DNA of 32,686 nucleotides from Acidovorax sp. (GTDB taxonomy: Bacteria; Pseudomonadota; Gammaproteobacteria; Burkholderiales; Burkholderiaceae_C), in NCBI GenBank assembly GCA_018780365.1, contig JADMJR010000335.1, positions 1-32,686 on the forward strand. The letters run 5' to 3'. Position 1 is the first letter of the stretch; each line of letters opens with the position of its first letter. The position numbers and the translations under genes were made by a program. The notes under the pieces were generated by a model, which searched no databases, was not told the origin of the DNA, and worked only from the letters and a program-made list of their open reading frames with translations. Below are positions 11,701 through 18,089 of this stretch, in pieces.

Positions 11701-14700
11701 TCCATCTTCACCAGCACGGTAGAGCCCGTTGCGGTGTCTTTCAGGGTAGAAGCCTGCCCCTGGGCGCCCACACTCAGGCCAAATGTCTTGCTGCCCGTGG
11801 CGGCAGCGCCATCCGCTCCGAAATTGAACTGGAAGCTGCCCGAGAGCGCCTTGCCATCCGTGTCGGAGCTGGTGCCCGCATCGGCCTCGGCATCCTTCAC
11901 CAGCAGTGGCACGTTCCAGTTCAGGTTCAGGTTGACGTCGTCATAGTCCTTGTCCGAACTGGTGGAAGTGATCTTGAGGTCTTCCCAGTTGAAGTTGCCC
12001 TTGCTGCCCTGGCCGGCCGAGGTTCCGGAGGGGGTCTGCTGCACATGCGACTGGCCGTCGCTGTTGAGTCGCTGGTCCGAGAAGTAGACCGGCGCACCAT
12101 CGCCCGACAGTGGCGCTCCGTTCACAAAGGCCGTCCATTTCCCATCAACCTGCTGGAAGGACACGGCTTGCGCGTCGCCCAGAGCGCCATTGCGGCTGTC
12201 ACCGTTGGGGATAATGAAAAAGCCGATCTGATCCGCCGTCACCCCTGTGGGCAGCGACACCGCTGCATTGCCCTCGGTCTTGACGTTGTCCCACAGCACA
12301 ACGCCGCCCTTGGAGGTGTCGATCGTGCCGTCTGCATTCTTGAAGTAGTAGCCAAAGCTGTTGTTGTAACCCGCTTCGCCCCCCTCGTACTCCACCGTGA
12401 AACCATGTGCTGCCACCGGTACGGCGTCAGACACGGTCACGATAGGCACATCGTCCTTGATGGAGGCATTGAGTTCCACACCAATGGTGTCACCATCGCC
12501 GTCCTGGCCCACGAAGGTGATCTTGGGCAGGTTCAGCAGGTCCTCGCCCTGCGAGGAATGCTTGAGTGCCGACAGCACCTCGAACTGGTAGGCCCCGGTT
12601 TCTGCATTCACGGTCAGCACGGCCGCGCCGCTGGTGGCGCCCACCGCCAGCGCCTTGCCGTTCTGGTCGAAGTACACCGTCACCACGCCCCCCACCGGGC
12701 TGTAGCTGTTTTCGGAGAAGAACCCGTTCTGCACCTTGATGCCCGTGAGGCCGCCGAACTGGTCAGCACCCCACTTCACCGCACCCTGGAAGCCGGTGGC
12801 GTCCGACTTCACGTAGCTCAGGTCAGGGTTCTCGGTTTCGTTGTTGCCCAGCGTGCCGCCGCCCGACACAGGCACCGACTCTTCCTCGACCAGGACACTG
12901 AGTTTGACAACCTTGCCGTCCACCTTGGCGTGTTCGGGCACGTCGTCCTGGATCTTGGCGTAGAGGTCCACCCCGATGCGGTCACCGTCGCCATCCACCC
13001 CCACAAAGGTCACCGTGGGCAGCAGCAGCAGGTTTTCGCCCCAACCTGCCTCGTGGTTCAGAGGCCCGATCACCGTCAGGCTGTAACCGCCAGAGGCGCC
13101 GTCGATCTCCAGCGCCACAGAGCGGGGCGTTGTGGTGTCGCCGTCGGCAATGGGCTGGCCGTCGCGGTCCAGGTACACCGTGGCGCCCGCATTGCCCACG
13201 GCATATTCCTGGCCCGCAATCCGCACGGCCACCACACCACCAAACTCGTCAGCCCCCCAGCGCACCACACCGGTCATGGACTGGTTGCCCGTGGAGGCGC
13301 TCAACGGGTCGAAGAACCCGGTTTCATTGTTGCCAATCACGCCGCCATCGCCGTTCGATGCGGACTCTTCCTCCAGCAGCGCAAACAGCGGCACAGGGAC
13401 GCCCAGCACCTTCACATGCACCGGCACGTCATCCTGCACCCGGGTCTCCAAAGCCACGGTGATGGGGTCGCCGTCGCCGTCTTCGCCCATCAGGCGCACG
13501 GTTTCTAGGTTGAGCCAATCCTCCCCTTGCACCACTTGCCCACCTGCCGCATGGTTCATGGTGGCCAGCACGGTCAGGGTGTAGCTGCCCGAGGCCTCCA
13601 CCAGCAGGCTGGCTGCGGCGCCATCGGGCCGGGCACCGCCAGGGCCCGAGGGAATCACGGAGCCATCGGCGCCAAACCAGACGGTCTGGCCGACCGGCAC
13701 CACGCTGGCACCTTCGCCACTGCCCACACGCACGCCGGTGAGCTGGCCGAAACCGTCGGCACCCCAGTTGATGGCGCCGTTGATCTGGGTGAGACCGCCA
13801 TTGGCCGTGGAGGTAAGCGGCAGGTCGTTTTCGTCGTTGCCGATCTTGGCGCCATCGACGCGTACGGACTCTTCCTCGGCGTCCAGCGACAGGCTGGGCT
13901 CCAGCCCTGTACGCAGGTACTGCGTTTCGTCGCCTTCTTCAGGCCACTCTTGCCCATCGTCGCCATAGCGATAGACCGGCACGTCGTCGCCAAACAGCAG
14001 CCGCCCGCCCAGGTCCAGCTCGGCCATCACCGTGTCGTCGTCGTTGTCGGTGGCGGCGAGCACCACGGAAAGAACGCCCTTGCCAATGGCCTGCAGCTCG
14101 TCCAGCCCGCCTTCCTCGCCATCCGGCGTGGCGTGGCGGATGGCACCGGTCTGGGTCATGACCACGGCGCCCGTCTGCGGGTCCATCTGCAGCGTGAGGA
14201 TCACATTGCCACTGCCGTCGCGCCCGACCACTTCACCGGGGTTGCCGGTGGCGCTCAGCATGATCTCGGTGTTGGTGCCGGTGGCATACAGTCCCGTCGC
14301 GCCGCCGTTGCCGATCTGGAAGGCAAACGCGTAACCGTCGGGCGATTTTTCTCCCTGCCCCTCTTCGCCACCGCTGCCGCCGGGGCGCAGCTTGGGGCCA
14401 TCGGCACCAAACGACACCACAAACGCCGTGCCGTTGAAGCTGTTGCTGTCGGTGTCCGCGTCGGGCCCTTGCGGGTTGTTTTCGGTTCCTTCGGACCCGG
14501 TGTTGGTGGCCTGGTTCACGCCACGGTCCGAGGTCATGAGCGTGGGGATGCCTTCGGTGCTGGAATCGATCACGGGGATGTCATCCTGCACGGACATGCC
14601 GACCTCGGCCGTGAACTCCCCACCTTCGCCCGTGAAGCCATTGATGGTCACCGTGGGCAGGGCCAGGAAGTTCTCGCCACCGCCGGGCGCATGCTGCAGC

Positions 14701-15668
14701 GGGCCGACCACCGTCAGTGTGTAGCTACCGCTGGAGGTGATGACCAGCAGCACGGCCGGGGGCGTGGGGTCGCCCTGCGGTATGGGTTGGCCCAGGGCGT
14801 TGAAGTAGATGGTCACGCCTGCTGTCGTGACGGGCACGGGCGCAAAACCCGGCACGCTGATGGAAGAGATGCTGCCACCCCCCAGGTCAAACGTCCCTTG
14901 CTGGTAGCTGTAGAGGCCTTCGTCCTCGTCATTGCCAATCACCCCATTCACGCTGCGGCCCTCGCGGCCCGAGGGAACGGACTCCTCTTCGAGCGTGATG
15001 TTCAGGTTCACCCGCACCGGTTCGGGCGGTGGAGGAGGAGGCGAGACAGGTGGTGGGCCGGGTGGGGGAGGAGCCGGTGGTGGAGGGGGCGCAGGCACGG
15101 GAGGATTCGGGGCTGGTGGCGGAGCCGGGGGCACGGGCGTGGGTGCCGGTGCGGGCGCAGGCGCCGGTGCGGGCGTATCGAGTGCCAGTACTGCCAGCGG
15201 ATTCACATTGATGTCCGGCGCCGACTGGGGCGTGAAACTGTAGAGGTAGGCCAGAGGGTCCACCCCCTCGAAAATGCGCAGCAGCTGTACAAAGCTGCTG
15301 CCCTCGCCTTCACCGCCGCCGCCACCACCGAGGCCGGCCGCCGTGGCTTCCAGCTGGTCGCTCAGGTCACCGCCACGTTCCAGCGCCTGGATCACGGTGT
15401 CGATGGTTCCCTGGGCCACGCTGGCATCCTGCGCCGTCGGACGCTCCGCCGTTTGCGTGACACTCTCATCGAGCTTGATGTTCTGCTCGGGTGCCACGGC
15501 CAGCACCTTGCCATCGTCCATCAGCAGCTCCACCCTGGAGCCCGCCGGGGTCTGGACGATCTCTCCTTTTTGCAGGATGTCCCCCGCTTTGAGGGCGCGG
15601 CGATTGCCATTGGCATCGACTGCAAAGGCTGTGCCGGTCACGGCTACGACGGTGGCGATTTGAGACAT
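5751..15668 (-). CDS. lapA: Giant LapA/BapA-type retention-module adhesin with RTX repeats
   Basis: The 3305-residue protein is secreted by type I secretion. The N-terminus (1-130) is a retention module: M-S-Q-I-A-T-V-V-A-V opening, then the LapG cleavage motif T-A-A-G at 109-112 followed by a glycine run. A proline-rich stalk spans about 166-217. Next come repeat units of the DUF5801/T1SS-143 kind, each opening with E-E-E-S-x and containing I/L-G-N-(D/N)-E; starts are near 228, 598, 764, 926 and 1753. Two DUF4114-like domains lie at about 1090-1246 and 1911-2056, each with Y-N-N-(S/T)-(F/W)-G-Y-Y. VCBS-like cadherin-type units with G-V-N-D-A-P are also present. RTX nonapeptides lie near 3134-3205, with the type I signal in the last ~100 residues. 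Almost no cysteine is present, as expected for a calcium-folded export substrate. A GGAG lies about 9 bases before the ATG. Adhesion and biofilm function is inferred from the family. Confidence 0.94.
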   Translation of the reverse strand: MSQIATVVAVTGTAFAVDANGNRRALKAGDILQKGEIVQTPAGSRVELLMDDGKVLAVAPEQNIKLDESVTQTAERPTAQDASVAQGTIDTVIQALERGGDLSDQLEATAAGLGGGGGGEGEGSSFVQLLRIFEGVDPLAYLYSFTPQSAPDINVNPLAVLALDTPAPAPAPAPAPTPVPPAPPPAPNPPVPAPPPPPAPPPPGPPPVSPPPPPPEPVRVNLNITLEEESVPSGREGRSVNGVIGNDEDEGLYSYQQGTFDLGGGSISSISVPGFAPVPVTTAGVTIYFNALGQPIPQGDPTPPAVLLVITSSGSYTLTVVGPLQHAPGGGENFLALPTVTINGFTGEGGEFTAEVGMSVQDDIPVIDSSTEGIPTLMTSDRGVNQATNTGSEGTENNPQGPDADTDSNSFNGTAFVVSFGADGPKLRPGGSGGEEGQGEKSPDGYAFAFQIGNGGATGLYATGTNTEIMLSATGNPGEVVGRDGSGNVILTLQMDPQTGAVVMTQTGAIRHATPDGEEGGLDELQAIGKGVLSVVLAATDNDDDTVMAELDLGGRLLFGDDVPVYRYGDDGQEWPEEGDETQYLRTGLEPSLSLDAEEESVRVDGAKIGNDENDLPLTSTANGGLTQINGAINWGADGFGQLTGVRVGSGEGASVVPVGQTVWFGADGSVIPSGPGGARPDGAAASLLVEASGSYTLTVLATMNHAAGGQVVQGEDWLNLETVRLMGEDGDGDPITVALETRVQDDVPVHVKVLGVPVPLFALLEEESASNGDGGVIGNNETGFFDPLSASTGNQSMTGVVRWGADEFGGVVAVRIAGQEYAVGNAGATVYLDRDGQPIADGDTTTPRSVALEIDGASGGYSLTVIGPLNHEAGWGENLLLLPTVTFVGVDGDGDRIGVDLYAKIQDDVPEHAKVDGKVVKLSVLVEEESVPVSGGGTLGNNETENPDLSYVKSDATGFQGAVKWGADQFGGLTGIKVQNGFFSENSYSPVGGVVTVYFDQNGKALAVGATSGAAVLTVNAETGAYQFEVLSALKHSSQGEDLLNLPKITFVGQDGDGDTIGVELNASIKDDVPIVTVSDAVPVAAHGFTVEYEGGEAGYNNSFGYYFKNADGTIDTSKGGVVLWDNVKTEGNAAVSLPTGVTADQIGFFIIPNGDSRNGALGDAQAVSFQQVDGKWTAFVNGAPLSGDGAPVYFSDQRLNSDGQSHVQQTPSGTSAGQGSKGNFNWEDLKITSTSSDKDYDDVNLNLNWNVPLLVKDAEADAGTSSDTDGKALSGSFQFNFGADGAAATGSKTFGLSVGAQGQASTLKDTATGSTVLVKMEGGAAVGYILISGVQTNVFKVTVAGDAANNGQVTVEQFRAVVHPTNDPHEIVNIGGGVIQLTAQAKDGDGDRSNVATYDIGRQINFQDTGPVAADDARNLTATAGATGTTSHAIGNVLSNDAYEAKADGGTASVVFTRTGGDRSYDTTDLTGPSLDAMGTMGALKIATDGTVSYTLDNLKAMALGDGATVTDQFNYQMKDADGDTDVANVRVTVQGVNDAPEFVTGNDQTTQIWIDKDGDGNKDEGEVSRYSGPNADQIAVNVQEDALAQGNRENPGQSATDSASFGVADPDIGDTVSVRFDVAGTLPVLTSGGVTIIWTPNAEGTELIGKAGATEIIKVTIGGSYAAGYTSNVVLLGPVDHARPAAGTSTDDDVKELNFTVIANDRPLNPATGLTDSMALKVSLEDDAPVARLVEGTANAVVLTAMLEEESALRGGAKIGNDERDASDLVNGAQLEASTGVKVMTGAVQWGADGFGKVTAVQFGGTTVLVDPSTGGTVYFNAAGVPQGSASGAAAVLEVKANGEYTLTVTGAMTHSAQGEDTLNLGVVNIVGEDRDGDSIGVGLAASVKDDIPVITTVDPEPVPGITVQLVGSDAGYNNTWGYYIKNGSGEPTTGSVVWDNVKNQPVTSVTLPPGVLPGQVGFFMIPNGDNLNGALGNNTPVTFTKDGSGQWVANVGDSPLSGQGAAALFDNSALNLDGLSHVNTVAVGPVSGNQNWEDIYGGGDRDYNDVLLNVTMPLLVDDSFLDVDAESDLGSTRFTVSYGADGAATLNGKTYGLVLNGGEGGPSGFRDTALFSNGQPSDVLLKNGPSGSVIGYVVVDGVEKTVFKLSIDAATGEVTFDQQRTVVHSTPGDSNEVQAGMAGKIGLQLTAVDGDGDKVDASIDVGRMLFIADDGPVALDDTDGTQWVVDRWVATGNVLTGVGTTPEGANQGADKHEGMQDGAKAEVVQVRAGAEGAVWTPGTTVASGGSATVAGQFGSLTMESDGDYTYTGHQTTIQLGGGAGVPAGTDAFDYGKPYTTNLGEQLITSPTPAQTGGAVVTSQGNGAGVDDPAEPVPGDVGASTPEQVGYSPSQGTEALSVDLGKMAVRAVVDISNLFQNESGQTGNSGETGRWEAFDAAGNKVGEGMIGGALFNNGANGSDPVHQGQVEIEVLGSDGNPIAFQNVVFSGVDYLAGDRGSDSSDYFVKAVSFEEYVQTGSKDQFSYQMEDGDGDTDSATLTIDTGHQLSTQGLGMVYEDGLATGNVDSNPATPPQPATDTAGTLGMGGATYTLGVPVQKITSAGDEVRWTVSGDGKTLTGMAGAGADVRTVAVATIDDSGQYKVELKGQVDHAYTESGEENLYLQLVANKTEGGETEVQGFNIKIQDDAPVYVGGTQDTLVANSGVGEVVADLGARVGADVVGADVNMAATTTASVGGSSLRYVSLSYMQGGSVQSTVMTVDGNKVYYQTTTDGTIKAVYDDCGEIKTAFTVEGVVNGDGTTSYVTNMVAVADKVQVGTTEVSPGGTTTVTKTVTFGNSTQDKVYKPDNYTQASSGGKEDSARYVDSATGIYMQISADKDDTIVNEVERQWDNDWKVVKDDTTFGPSTDDEDVNWSSTGNGNGGGGFGVGDNFIGNESSVGQEEDHKSDAVGEGDGAGERLVIEFFNANGTRLNVTSAGFVLDHLGKKETAIVTAANATPVGSSIDIQGTTSGNNTNSGNANVETPVGVDPSGTATFNTVQFAAKDSTEYRVTDAMTLSYTETVTTPPVTAPVYADQVWIDLKAVVVDGDGDQLAAPIAVKVVIDTDNALDGDKVDLSDPVKGGLAIKGGDASETIVGSAGKDTVLAGKGNDVIKGGDGDDKLDGQSGNDTLDGGKGSDTLVGGKGSDTLTGGDGDDTIKINLADSTTGGTPDKDVVKDLAEGDKIEVADLLSDDGGDLLASLPGAAVAGNTTVTLDSNGPVGGGASQTVVVEDTTPAALAVDLALGTPDVATVALKPVDD
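6054..6269 (-). repeat. RTX calcium-binding nonapeptide array in the adhesin
   Basis: Codons ~3134-3205 of the adhesin encode about seven G-G-x-G-x-D-x-L-x type repeats (for example G-N-D-V-I-K-G-G-D and G-S-D-T-L-T-G-G-D). These bind calcium outside the cell and drive folding of the C-terminal export end. Confidence 0.9.
15333..15344 (-). other. Predicted LapG cleavage site (TAAG codons)
   Basis: These twelve bases encode Thr109-Ala110-Ala111-Gly112 of the adhesin. Pseudomonas fluorescens LapA is cut between two alanines in a T-A-A-G motif at almost the same residue number. The site sits between the folded retention module and the glycine-rich linker, as expected. Confidence 0.85.
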
Positions 15669-15770
15669 GAGAATGCTCCGGTGGATCCTGAACCTCTGCG
15701 CTAGGAGCCCAAAGGAACGGTAGGTGACTGATAGCTGTGAAGGCTACCGACGGAGCCACCGGCTCACCAT

Positions 15771-15784
15771 TGGACTTAGGTCCA
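15771..15784. promoter_or_regulatory. Candidate operator upstream of the adhesin gene
   Basis: TGGAC-TTAG-GTCCA is a perfect 5-bp inverted repeat with a 4-base centre, about 100 bases upstream of the adhesin ATG in the 143-base gap before the 72-residue gene. A second small palindrome, GAGCC-ACC-GGCTC, lies at 15753-15765. NarL/FixJ-type regulators bind such short palindromes, and a LuxR/NarL-type gene is encoded just upstream. The link is inference. Confidence 0.4.
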
Positions 15785-15811
15785 CTTTTGGGGCGTTGCA
15801 CCCCTCTGCAC

Positions 15812-16030
15812 TCAAATCGTTTCGTTGCCTGAATCGTCTCCCAATAGATCCAGGCTATTGCTGAGCCGCGCGCGCGTTTCCTTGCGCTCCAGCAGCTTGT
15901 TCTGCGCCGCCAGTGGCAGGTCGGTGAAGCGAATGACGCCCCGCGCGATCAGCAGCTCGATCAGATCCTCCGTGACCCGGGCCAGCCCGGCGTCGGAGGA
16001 ACTCAGCAGGTGGTTGTCTTTGTCAGGCAT
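15812..16030 (-). CDS. Small conserved protein of adhesin loci (function unknown)
   Basis: The ATG at 16028-16030 gives a 72-residue protein starting M-P-D-K-D-N-H-L-L. The start overlaps the end of the LuxR-type gene by 8 bases, so translation is probably coupled. The core R-V-T-E-D-L-I-E-L-L-I-A-R-G-V-I-R-F-T-D and the following L-P-x-A-A-Q-x-K-L-L-x-R resemble, from memory, the C-terminal half of a short Pseudomonas protein family often mislabelled 'tryptophan synthase subunit beta'. Nothing here suggests that enzyme. The segment looks like a short helical domain followed by an acidic tail. A longer reading from 16153 is possible in this frame, but it lies inside the neighbour's HTH region and looks like a shadow. 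Its place between regulator and adhesin hints at an accessory role. Confidence 0.72.
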   Translation of the reverse strand: MPDKDNHLLSSSDAGLARVTEDLIELLIARGVIRFTDLPLAAQNKLLERKETRARLSNSLDLLGDDSGNETI

Positions 16031-16667
16031 GGCCAGTCGCCCCCTGGTTGAGGCGCAGCACCAATTGCACACGGTCGCGCACGTGGAGCTTCTCGAACGC
16101 CGCGCCCAGGTGGGCCTTGACCGTGCGCTCCGAGATGAACAGTTTCTCGGCAATTTCCTTGTTGGAAAGGCCCCGGGCCACCGCCTGCGCCACCTCCAGC
16201 TCGCGCGATGACAGCAGCCGCAGCAGGTCTTCCTGGCCTTGCGGCGAGGCCTGGGGGGCCGTCAGGCTCCAGGTGGCCGCAGCAAGGCGCGCTACCAGCA
16301 CCGGGCCCACCCACAGGCCGCCATGCTGCACTACAACGGCCACCTCCTGCAGCATCTCGGGAACGGCAAAAAGATGGCAGTACCCCCGCGCCCCCTCATT
16401 GATCGCCCGCAGCCCGTCACGGTCATCAGGCACGCCCGCCACCACAACCACGCGCGCAGCGGGTGCCTGGGCTCCCACCTGGCGCAGCAGCACCGGCCAG
16501 TCGGGGTACTCGGTGCTCAGCCACACCGTGGCCGGTGTTCCGTCCGCCGGGTGCAAAGCCTTCATCAAGGCGGGCCAATGGGCCTTGCCAAAGCAGGCCC
16601 CCTGGGGAAAGGCCGCCCACCAGCGGTCCGTCGGCTGCGCAGCATCGCTGGCCAGAAAATGACGCAT
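16023..16667 (-). CDS. LuxR/NarL-family transcriptional regulator with degenerate receiver
   Basis: From the ATG at 16665-16667 the protein has 214 residues. A GTG nine bases upstream is possible, but a GAGG sits at a good distance for the ATG. The C-terminal ~64 residues are a clear LuxR/GerE helix-turn-helix: L-S-S-R-E-L-E-V-A-Q-A-V-A-R-G-L-S-N-K-E-I-A with V-K-A-H-L in the recognition part. The N-terminal ~130 residues have a receiver-like rhythm (R-V-V-V-V-A-G near the middle, E-G-A-R-G-Y before the last helix) but lack an obvious phospho-acceptor Asp and the conserved Lys. It may therefore respond to something other than phosphorylation, in the manner of CsgD or VpsT. It lies between lapC and the adhesin and probably controls the adhesin. 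No histidine kinase is in the window. Confidence 0.85.
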   Translation of the reverse strand: MRHFLASDAAQPTDRWWAAFPQGACFGKAHWPALMKALHPADGTPATVWLSTEYPDWPVLLRQVGAQAPAARVVVVAGVPDDRDGLRAINEGARGYCHLFAVPEMLQEVAVVVQHGGLWVGPVLVARLAAATWSLTAPQASPQGQEDLLRLLSSRELEVAQAVARGLSNKEIAEKLFISERTVKAHLGAAFEKLHVRDRVQLVLRLNQGATGHA

Positions 16668-16672
16668 GGCTC

Positions 16673-18088
16673 TCACCTCTCCGACAAGGCGTTGGCCTTG
16701 GCACGCAACACGGGTTTGAGAAGATAGGCCAGCACCGTCTTCTTGCCCGTCAGGATGTCCACCTGCGCCACCATGCCGGGAATGATGGGCAGGTTGGCGC
16801 CCAGGCTGGCTTTGCGCGTTCGGACACGGACCAGGTAGTTGGCGTTGCCCTTCTCATCCACCACCGAGTCCGCGCTGATGTTCACCACGTCAGCCACCAG
16901 GCCGCCATAGATCGAGAAATCGTAGGCCGTGAACTTGACCATGGCCTCCTGGCCGGGGTGCAGGAAGGCGATGTCGCGGGGGCTCACCTGCGCCTCCAGG
17001 ATCAGGGCATCGTCCAGAGGAACGATCTCCACCACCTCCTTGCCCGGCTGCACCACCCCCCCCACGGTGTTGACCAGCAGCCGCTTGACCGTGCCCCGCA
17101 CGGGTGAACGGATGTCGGCATGCTTGACCTTGTCGGCCAGTGCGCGGCCCCCCTCCGACAGGCTGGAGAGTTTGCTCATGGTCTCCGACAGCTCTGCACT
17201 CATCTGGTTGCGGGCCGTGAGCTGCACCTCCTCGATGCGCCGCGAGGCCTCCTGGATGGCCGCCTGGACCCGGGAGATCTGCGCATCCGCCTGCTCGCGG
17301 TCACCCCGCAGCCGCGCCACCTCGCGGTCCAGCCTCAGCACCTCCACCTCGGAAACCGCGCCCGTGGCGACCATCGGCTTGGTGGCGTTGAGCTCCTTCA
17401 GCATCAGCTCCAGCCCCCGTTCGGCCTGCTCCTTGCGCGCACGCACCTCATTGAGCTCCTGCTGCCGCTGTATCAGCTGGTTCTGCGAGATGGACACCTG
17501 CGCGCTGATCTCCTCGCGCCGCGAACGGTACAAACGCATTTCCTGCGCCACGATGTCCGGTGCGTCCCGCAGGAGCTCGGGCGGCGGAATGAAGGTGCCT
17601 CCTTGCGTCAAGGCCTGCAGCCGCAAGGCCTTGGCCTGCAGGGCCAGCAGGCTGGCGCGGCTTTCGAGCATGGTCGACATGAACCGGGTGGAGTCCACGC
17701 GCAGCAACAACTGCCCCGCCTCCACAATCTGCCCCTCGCGCACCGGCAGCACCTCCACAATGCCGCCGTCCACGCTCTGGATGACCTGCACCTGGCTGGT
17801 GGGCACCACCTTGCCGTCGCCGCGTGTCACCTCATCCAGTTCGGCATACGCCGCCCAGAGCACCAGCAGCAGCAGAAAGAGCACCGCCAGGCGCAGCAGG
17901 GCGCGGGCACGCAAAGGCTCCTGCTGCAGCCGGGCCCAGTCCGCGTCATCCGCCCAGTCCAGTGATTCGGCAGCCCCGGTGGGTGTCAGCCGCTTGACCA
18001 TGCGGCCAAAAAGCGAATCGCTGGCCGCTCCGCCCGTCTTGACGGCCCGTCCGATCTGGTGAAAGGCTTTCTCGTTGAGTTCAGCCAT
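16673..18088 (-). CDS. lapC: Type I secretion membrane-fusion adaptor (HlyD/LapC family)
   Basis: The ATG at 18086-18088 (M-A-E-L-N-E-K) gives 471 residues. A longer reading to 18172 would lie inside the ATPase gene and is not supported. One TM helix is visible at about 62-81 (leucine-rich, ending L-W-A-A-Y-A), after a cytoplasmic N-terminus. Then come a lipoyl-like half motif (G-G-I-V-E-V-L-P-V-R-E-G-Q-I-V), a long coiled coil at about 130-300, and the C-terminal beta barrel with V-R-G-T-V-K. HlyD-type adaptors bridge the inner-membrane ABC transporter to TolC. The start lies one base after the ATPase stop and its own stop overlaps the regulator region, so lapB-lapC-luxR-72aa form one operon. 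Confidence 0.93.
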   Translation of the reverse strand: MAELNEKAFHQIGRAVKTGGAASDSLFGRMVKRLTPTGAAESLDWADDADWARLQQEPLRARALLRLAVLFLLLLVLWAAYAELDEVTRGDGKVVPTSQVQVIQSVDGGIVEVLPVREGQIVEAGQLLLRVDSTRFMSTMLESRASLLALQAKALRLQALTQGGTFIPPPELLRDAPDIVAQEMRLYRSRREEISAQVSISQNQLIQRQQELNEVRARKEQAERGLELMLKELNATKPMVATGAVSEVEVLRLDREVARLRGDREQADAQISRVQAAIQEASRRIEEVQLTARNQMSAELSETMSKLSSLSEGGRALADKVKHADIRSPVRGTVKRLLVNTVGGVVQPGKEVVEIVPLDDALILEAQVSPRDIAFLHPGQEAMVKFTAYDFSIYGGLVADVVNISADSVVDEKGNANYLVRVRTRKASLGANLPIIPGMVAQVDILTGKKTVLAYLLKPVLRAKANALSER

Positions 18089-18089
18089 G

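Noticed and set aside
5751-15668. CRISPR or satellite array suggested by repeated blocks
   Set aside because: The repeats are coding, diverged, over 100 residues long and in frame within one adhesin gene.
10095-15704. Very long open frames (1137 and 725 codons) on the plus strand opposite the adhesin
   Set aside because: They mirror the adhesin codons in GC-rich repetitive DNA, are rich in H, R, G and A with no domain, and lack plausible ribosome sites.
15790-15804. Terminator for the 72-residue gene (GGGGCGTTGCACCCC)
   Set aside because: The stem is short with a mismatch, and on the minus strand it is followed by AAAA, not a T-run.
16031-16153. Longer start for the 72-residue protein
   Set aside because: The extension lies wholly within the LuxR HTH codons in another frame and is Arg/Ser/Cys-rich, typical of a shadow.
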